From: Bryoerythrophyllum caledonicum
Taxonomy: Eukaryota; Streptophyta; Bryopsida; Pottiales; Pottiaceae
NCBI GenBank assembly: GCA_963971425.1
Contig: OZ020516.1
Location: forward strand, 1,178,001 to 1,242,000
DNA length: 64,000 nucleotides
Direction of reading: 5' to 3'
Each line of letters starts with the position of its first letter. The stretch's first letter is position 1. This document shows, piece by piece, positions 57,322-64,000 of this stretch. The notes under the pieces were generated by a model that did no database searches, had not been told where the DNA came from, and saw only the letters and a program-made list of their open reading frames with translations. A program made the position numbers and the translations under genes.

Positions 57322-58459
57322 TCTAGTCCTATCCTAGCAATAGAAAAACCGTGATCTCTGACCGAAGCACAAAGTTGGGGGACCATATCCTTACTTGATA
57401 CAAAAAGGCCGTAGATCCTCGAACACTTTGCACTTGCAACAAACTCCTTAACAACAAGAACAACAGTGTCTTCAATTCCAGGCACGTCCACCACATCCAG
57501 CACCTCCACGTTATGAATCGTGAGCGCAATCGTTTCTTCAGGTCCATGGGCGTCATCGGCTACAAACATAACTGGCACAATTTGGATTGTCCGCTTCGAT
57601 TCCTCCCGTTTCCAAGCAAGACCCCATTCAGTGACATTACTTGCAATGAACAAGGCGCTCGGTTTAGAGTCATTGAATGTGCGGCAAACGGCCTTGACAC
57701 CACAGGTCACCGCATCACGGAGGCAGTGAGGACGCCAATCCTTATTCGTCTCCGACCACGGAATCAAGTTTGCACTGCTCATACAAACAGAATGGTCTGA
57801 TGAAACGGCATGATGGGATAGGGAGATCTACCAATCAAAACTAAACCAGACGTCGCAAAGTATCCAAGTGAAGGGATAGGAAGATCTATCGATCCACAAA
57901 CACTCAAGTAACCCAAGCCCACCGCAGTGTGGGATAGGAATACAATCCAATCTACGAACTCCCTATGAACAAATCCCGATCCAATGACCCAACAAGGAGA
58001 GATGGGAAGATCTACCGATCCACAAACTCTGAAGCATTAGAAGCCCACCACAGAGTGGGATAGGAATATATTCCGATTTACGAACTCCCTCTGAACTAAT
58101 CTCGATCCTATGACCCCACAAAGAGAGATGGGAAGATCTACCAATCCACAAACTCTCAAGCAAGCCAAGCCCACCGCAGAGTAGGATAGGAATATATTCC
58201 TATCATCTAAAATCCTAAACCTTAAGGAGATATTGCTATATCCACTGATCCACGAAGTGCTTTGGAAACCTTTCTCTCAATAAGGAGGGATACATAGAAA
58301 TTTCTATCTACTGCACCTTGAATTGCAATGCATAATATAACTGGGTGTAGTTCATATCATATGATATTATCATTGAGCTAGGTTCGTGTGTATCACAACA
58401 GAGATCATTCAGAGCATGGAATCTTACTTGACGGGATTTTCAGAGGTGGTTTCGGACAT
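57322..58459 (-). pseudogene. gene X, segment 1: N-terminus
   Basis: ATG 58459 starts a 32-base first exon (58459-58428, donor AA|GTAAG). Exon 2 starts at 57774 after an acceptor in GAGCAG|T, phase matching. It encodes about 150 residues ANLIPWSETNKDW...FSIARIGLD, which continue in frame at 44211 once Gypsy 2 and one TCTAG copy are removed. The N-terminal part looks globular with alternating strands (TIQIVPVMFVADDAHG, DTVVLVVKEFVASAKCSRI) but I do not recognise it. The intron (57775-58427) is filled with the palindrome array. Without insertions gene X would be about 4.7 kb. Confidence 0.6.
57805..58260 (+). repeat. intron palindrome array, gene X intron 1
   Basis: About eight units of 45-65 bp with GGGATAGGAAGATCTATCGA or GGGATAGGAATATATTCC cores, alternating with CACAAACTCTCAAGC and CCCACCGCAGAGTG linkers. 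Confidence 0.8.
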
Positions 58460-59960
58460 CGAGCTGCATCCAAAACAATGCGCAATCTGAAAATCACAAG
58501 AAAACATGTTGGTATAAGTCGTTATTGATTAGTTACATGATTAATACGTAACTAGTATAAGCAAATTGATATTCATTTGAGAAACTATATTCCGAAGTGA
58601 AAAAAAAAACGTACTAGAGAGGTAACCTAGGTTTAGTACGTTGTTTTGGTTCTAAAATCCTTCAAGCATGCAAGAAAAAGCTGAGGAATAAGAATGAGTG
58701 CTGAAATTACCTTCGTCTTTATGAATCAGTGCATCGAGGCACCCGCTGGTTAGCACTAGGGTTGCACCCGTTGGACGCACCCGTTAGTTGCAGTCGCTCG
58801 CTCGAAAAAATTTCTCGCTTGCTCGCTTGTTTGCTTGCTCGCTCCCTTAGAACCTTCAAACAACCGCGTTGCTCGTGCTCCTCCTAGACCTTTCAACGCT
58901 GCTCCTGGCCGCGGTGCTCCTAATTTTGCTGCTCCTGATCACGATGATCTTGATCGCGCTCACGAAATCGCCTTCGACCGACACTAACACCTCGTACTCT
59001 TGCTGCTGCTACTCACAAATAGACCTCGCACTCAAATTCACGCTAACGTACTACAGTCCATACACAACGCAAGAAAAAACAACACGCAGGAGGAGAGAGA
59101 CGAAGGCGGGGAAGCTAAGAAAACAAGAAGCGTTTGAAAAGCAAGAATGGGAGGAGTTGGAAGAGCTGGAAGGGCTGGAGTTGGTGGTGGCCGGAGGGAG
59201 GTAATGGAAAAAGTAATGATGGTGGAACCAAGCCGTCGACCACGACGGCTGAGTTACCATTTGGCACTTCTAATGATGATTTTTCCATCATTTGTCTCGA
59301 GTGAACTTCTCTACAAGCCGTGAAGTTCTTTTCCTGATTTGACTCTTCATTACTTTCTTGTGTGATTTGAGTCTTAATTACTTTCTTTTCATGAATTTTC
59401 AATACTTTTTTTACCGAGAACTTTTTTTTGTGATTTGTTTTTTAGATTTATATAATTAATTTACTAAAATTCTTTTTCATTACTTTACAAATTTAATTTT
59501 CAGATATAATTTCTATATTTAGTTTTCAAAAAAGATTTATATATTTAATTTGCAAAATTGAATTGTACATTTAAATTGAAAATTTTAATTATACATTTGA
59601 TTTCCAAATTTAGTTTTACACATTTCATTTGCAAATTTTATTTTCACAGATTTCATCTGCAAATATAATTTTACACATTTGATTTATAAACTCACTTTTC
59701 ACAATTTAATTTCCAAAGTAGGCGGCCGCGGTATTCTACATGTATTATGATGTATTAGAACATGATAAAGTTCAAACTTTGGAATAACCTTCAAATGAAA
59801 GATGTTAGTTGAAAATTATCAATTGAATGAAGTAAGTCTTGTTAATTTGAATACAATTTCTAAATACATCAAAATCTAGAAGATTAATTGTTAAACAATC
59901 AAGGTATATACTTTTGCATTTGTGGATTAAATTTTAAAAACATTGAATACAACAAAAAAA
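58460..59960. other. 5' flank of gene X, low complexity
   Basis: Likely promoter side of gene X. Contains GCTCGCTTG runs (58790-58850), CTGCTCCT runs (58870-58960) and an AT-rich stretch after 59400. A 111-codon plus-strand frame at 58869 is low complexity and not supported. Confidence 0.45.
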
Positions 59961-59970
59961 TATTAAACTT

Positions 59971-60003
59971 AAACCCTAACCCTAACCCTAAACCCTAAAC
60001 CCT
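59971..60003 (+). repeat. interstitial telomere-like repeat
   Basis: AAACCCTAACCCTAACCCTA then AACCCTAAACCCTG: both six-base CCCTAA and plant-type seven-base CCCTAAA units, with more degenerate units to about 60055. Confidence 0.85.
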
Positions 60004-60063
60004 GTCCTAACCCTAATCCTACATCCTACATCCTTAACCTTCAAACCCTGTATCCCTAAATGA

Positions 60064-60573
60064 AAAATCGATTCTAGTTATTTCTATTCAATCTTTCATT
60101 CTATATCTTTATTCTATTTTTTGATATAAATCGTATGGAGATATAATTGTACAATAAAATATATCGTATGGAGAAACAATTAGATATAAATCGTATGAAG
60201 ACATAATTGTATGTTGTATATATATATATATATAACATTTGTGTATGTATAGTTGTATGTTGGATATATATAAATATATAAAATGTATCAATAAATAATT
60301 CTTGTATGGTGTATATATGTATAAAATGTATGTATGTATAGTTGTATGATGTATATATAGATATAAATCGTATNNNNNNNNNNNNNNNNNNNNNNNNNNN
60401 NNNNNNNNNNNNNNNNNNNNNNNNNNNNNNNNNNNNNNNNNNNNNNNNNNNNNNNNNNNNNNNNNNNNNNNNNNNNNNNNNNNNNNNNNNNNNNNNNNNN
60501 NNNNNNNNNNNNNNNNNNNNNNNNNNNNNNNNNNNNNNNNNNNNNNNNNNNNNNNNNNNNNNNNNNNNNNNNN

Positions 60574-60653
<80 letters not shown>

Positions 60654-61165
60654 GTATAAAATGTATCAATATATAATTGTATGTTGTATGTATAATTCTA
60701 GTAATTTCTATTCAATCTTTCATTCTATATCTTTATTCTATTTTTTAATTCTCTATTCTATTTTGTGATTCTAATTATTTCTATTCAATCTTACATTCTA
60801 TTTCTTTATTTTATTTTTTATTCTAGTTATTTCTATTCAAGCCTTCATTCTATTTCTTTATTCTATTTTTTGATTCTCTATTCTATTTTGAGATTCTAAT
60901 TATTTCTATGCAATCATTCATTCTATTTCTTTATTTTATTTTTTTATTCTCTATTCTATTTTGTGATTCTAATTATTTCTATTCAGTCGTTCATTCTATT
61001 TCTCTATTCTATTTTTTGATTCTAGTTATTTCTATTCAAGCCTTCATTCTATTTCTTTATTCTATTTTTGATTCTTTTTTCTATTTTGTGATTCTAATTT
61101 TTTCTATTCAATCCTTCATTAGACTAATTCTCTATTTTATTTCTATTCAATCTTTCATTAGACTA
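60064..61165 (+). repeat. AT-rich tandem repeat split by (TA)n
   Basis: About nine copies of a 50-75 bp unit (TAGTTATTTCTATTCAATCT, then TTCATTCTATxTCTTTATTC) at 60071-60120 and 60695-61165. Between them are GTATGTTGTATATATATA blocks and a long TA run (60574-60651). Confidence 0.8.
60374..60573. other. assembly gap (200 N)
   Basis: Run of N inside the TA-rich microsatellite. Confidence 1.
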
Positions 61166-62109
61166 ATTGAAACCATCGGATGTCAATGAGCACTTGTGGT
61201 GCACCGTGGGATGCACATGAGAACTACGGATCTTCATCATAAATTCCGACCACTTAATTGTCAAGAACCATTACACTCAAGATTCCATTTCATCTGCCAA
61301 TCATTACAACAAACGCTACTCTCCATCCCCACGAAAATGGTCAATCATTCTATGATGCCAAGGATTGGACGTACAATTTCCCGCTCAAGTTTGAAAGGAG
61401 ACGCTCCATCCCTGACTTGAAGCAATTTCAAGTTTTATTTTTCAACACTGTAGCAAGTGGTCGGCATCGTGTGTAGTAAGGCGCAATTAGGTTGACAGAA
61501 CGATAGAGCAACTGTTAGAGGGAGAACGTGAGGGACGTGGTTAGGGAGTTCGTATTCAAGGCAGCAGAGCTTCAGCATGCGTTGTATCGAGTGTGGTGTT
61601 GGAGTATGAGCGCTTAAGCGTTAGTAGATGCTGGCGCCTTCAGCGCAAGCTTGGTCGTGGGTGTTCGTGCGTGGAGTTGGATTGTGTTCATTGATGCTAG
61701 CGTCTGGAGCTTGATCGTGATCCATCTCTGTTAAGTTTCGCCTCAACAATGGTACCGTCGCCTCCCTCTTTCAGCATTTCTTCTGCGAGACTGTGCGTTT
61801 CTATCTCAAACATTAGGAAATTGCTATGACGCCGTTCATCCGATGTGTAAAGGTTGATATTGTCTCTTGAACTTCAACGTCGATCACTTCCATACTAGTG
61901 CTTTCTGTATATGAGTAGAATTGAATTGTTGTATGCCTTGAATTCCAAGGCTCTCACAATTTGTATGTGAATGTAATTAAGCTTGTGGTATGGATTCATA
62001 CTTTGCACAATTCTATCGGTTTTGTTCCAGTGTCAATGTTGTTTCCATTCCGATAGAACACACTAAATCGAGGTTTATAAATAACCACCAGACCCTCTCG
62101 TTGCTTTCG
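61166..62109 (+). other. possible 5' exons of gene Z
   Basis: Two open stretches are seen: 61258-61476 (WTYNFPLKFERRRSIPDLKQ) and about 61740-61850 (GTVASLFQHFFCETVRFYLK, then TAG). Neither can be joined to the exon at 62789 with certainty, so their coding status is open. Confidence 0.3.
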
Positions 62110-62725
62110 TTGATCAAAAGATCTATCGATCTCCTCATCAACAACTTCTAGGAGAGGGAGACCTTGCAGATAGGAAGATCTTTTGATCCTCTACGATTCT
62201 TTAAAAGTCCATCGCTCCTAAATATTTGATAAGAGTGAGACGGTGTGGATGGGAAGATCTTTCGATCCATTTCATAATCTTATGCCCAGCATAGGATCTC
62301 GCGTCGACCCTCTTGATAGGAAGATCTTTCAATCTCACTTCGTTCGTCTAAGGTTTTTGCGAGACCTCGTGGATTGGAGTATCTTTCAAACTCCCTCGTA
62401 GAAAATTTTGGTGTGTTTGAGACCTAAAGATCGGAAGATCTTTCGATCACTGTCATGGTTAACTTCGATTTGTGAGGGACCTTGGGGATTGAAAGATTAT
62501 CGATCCCCTTAATGTTCCAGTCAGTCTCTAGGAAGACCCTGTAGATAGGAAGATCTTTCAATATGTCTTATGGTTTACTATGGCTACTAAGTAACCTTGT
62601 AGGCTGGATGATCTTTGAGTCCCTTGGAGGGACCCACTGGATAGGAAGGTATTTTGATCTTTCTCGTGGTCGACTTCTCTCTCAGGGTGAGTGTGAATTT
62701 TGTTGGATATGTTGATCTGTCAATC
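62110..62725 (+). repeat. palindrome array before gene Z
   Basis: About eleven units of 50-80 bp, each with a GATAGGAAGATCTTTCGATC variant (for example at 62168, 62247, 62315, 62429, 62542), in the region directly upstream of the acceptor at 62789. Confidence 0.85.
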
Positions 62726-62788
62726 TCTCTTATGTGCCTAATGGTGTTCTTGTCCGTTTGTTGATCGACTGTTTTGATGCTTGCGCAG

Positions 62789-64000
62789 GGTCATTATCGG
62801 ACCAGTTAGGATGTTTTCTTCTTGTGCACGTGACAATGGCATGCGAGACCGCCAAGGTGAACTAGCGCCCGGAATGGCTGTTCTGCTTTGCTATGCTGGA
62901 CATGGGATTGTGGGACGAACCACTGTTATTGAAGCAGCCCCCTCAGGGCGTTGGCTTGGTGTTGACATCAACGTTCACATGCCTCAGATGACTCTTCTCC
63001 GACCTGTGGAAATTTGTCCTGCGGCTAGATGTCTTCTGATTCATCCAATTCAAGAGGGTGTTACTTTGTTGGCTGATTCAATCGGTAGAACTGTTCTTTG
63101 GATGTCAGCATGCATTGTCCTTCTAGATGAGCCAGTATCGGTCGATCTAGAACTTGATGGCAGTTTCGAATCTGTGGACTCTCGTCCGTTCTTTCCGCAA
63201 GAGGAATGGGTGGGGATGGTGGTGATACACTATAATTGCGAAGGACTTCCGATTGCATCTGGTCGCATCAATTGTGCCCTCCCTGCTGAGCCTTTCTAGG
63301 ACAGTACATTGGGGGAGGGGAACATTGGCGTCACTGTCTTTGACGTATTCATCGGAGACCGTAACGACATCATAAGCCATTAGAGGTGGCCCATTCTTGA
63401 TTGTAGATTCAATGGGGGGCGTGGTCTTAGCGAGACAGTGGACCACTTCATCCGACTTCTTCCTCCTATGGACCCCAACGCCCACCTTGGTGGTCGTCCG
63501 AAAGCAGCATACCGCTTTGTTCGTCACGAACCGCGAATCGAGGAGAAATTCACCTCTTATTTGAATAAGACTCTCTCCGAAGCAATTCAGGCGATCAGTT
63601 CGTTGTCATGTTGTCCTGACGAATGTGTCAGATTATTCCGGCCCCAAGATACGTTCCTCGTTCGGCAGAAGTTCAGGCTAAAAGATTTCAATGACCGACG
63701 GGAGTATGGTAGAGCTGTGGGTGGGCAATTGCGTTACTTGGGAAATAATAGGAAAAGAAAGTATGTGACTGTGCTTGGACAAGATGTCTGCTCAACAGCG
63801 TGGTACCAGATCCATGGTATTCCAAAGTCAACGTTCCACACCTATATCGACCAGTATAAGGAGGGCATCATTTCGTCAATGTACGGGAACAAAGGCGTCA
63901 AACGTCCGCGCCTCGGTTTAGTACAAGCCATGGGTACAATTTCGGCTATCATAAGTGAGAACGCTGATCACATGCCTCATCAGATGCGCACGACTATACC
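62789..64000 (+). pseudogene. gene Z: transposon-associated domain plus DNA-binding/transposase-like region, 3' end outside window
   Basis: Exon begins after the acceptor TTGCGCAG|GG at 62788 and stays in one frame to the window end, with TAG at 63297-63299 and 63390-63392. The first 170 residues (GELAPGMAVLLCYAGHGIVG, LADSIGRTVLWMSACIVLLD) resemble the small strand-rich domain found beside plant En/Spm-type transposon proteins. The second part has CCPDEC, then YVTVLGQDVCSTAWYQIHGI and PKSTFHTYI, a Cys cluster plus helix-turn-helix pattern seen before DDE-type domains in uncharacterised transposase-like proteins of plants and animals. It faces away from gene X across a shared upstream region. 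The families are recalled from pattern only; the catalytic part would lie beyond the window. Confidence 0.5.

Noticed and set aside
57805..58260. CRISPR-like regular spacing of short repeats
   Set aside because: Units are degenerate, spacers are partly repeated too, and the context is a plant intron; no cas genes.
60109..60669. Ile/Tyr repeat frames
   Set aside because: TA microsatellite crossing an assembly gap.

Overview
The window is nuclear DNA of a land plant. The evidence is a seven-exon plant-type PTH2 gene, CCCTAAA-type telomeric repeats, Ty3 retrotransposons with 2.5-2.9 kb LTRs, hAT elements, and stop codons that look like decay of methylated cytosines. A bryophyte such as a liverwort is only a guess from the style of the repeats. 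Two 200-base runs of N (24196-24395, 60374-60573) are assembly gaps.

Bases 1-1548 hold the only ordinary host gene, the 3' part of a membrane-anchored peptidyl-tRNA hydrolase 2. Bases 1.9-9.9 kb are repeats: a near-palindromic foldback element (about 2.67-9.15 kb) that contains a BTB/POZ fragment and lies between two direct copies of a 0.6 kb repeat.

From about 10.4 kb to beyond the right edge runs an older, multigene, intron-containing locus that is probably itself a mobile element. On the minus strand lie gene X (ParB-like domain, later a SAM-methyltransferase-like motif; starts 58459, ends 13347), gene Y (acidic N-terminus, FCP1/NIF-type HAD domain) and gene W (a second HAD copy). On the plus strand, running off the window, is gene Z (transposon-associated domain plus a DNA-binding/transposase-like region). 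Introns of X and Y, and the region before Z, carry the same imperfect-palindrome motif GATAGGAAGATCTTTCGATC. All these genes are decayed.

Two large insertions split gene X. The first is a 27.4 kb hAT element (14400-41775; 8-bp target duplication TCCGTAAT). It carries its own decayed transposase plus a protein-kinase gene and a coiled-coil gene, and its promoters sit in GC-rich arrays. The hAT was later hit by a solo LTR (18411-20898) and by a complete Ty3/Gypsy element (27863-40997; duplication AGAAT). The second insertion in X is another complete Gypsy element (44212-57321; duplication TCTAG). Its right LTR was in turn hit by a 267-bp MITE (56253-56519; duplication GGTGCTAG) whose ends match the large hAT. 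The order of events is therefore readable: X/Y/Z locus, then hAT and Gypsy 2, then the insertions inside each.

In-frame stops in the decayed reading frames are mostly TAG (18 of 22 counted by eye), which fits deamination of CAG codons in a CHG-methylated genome.
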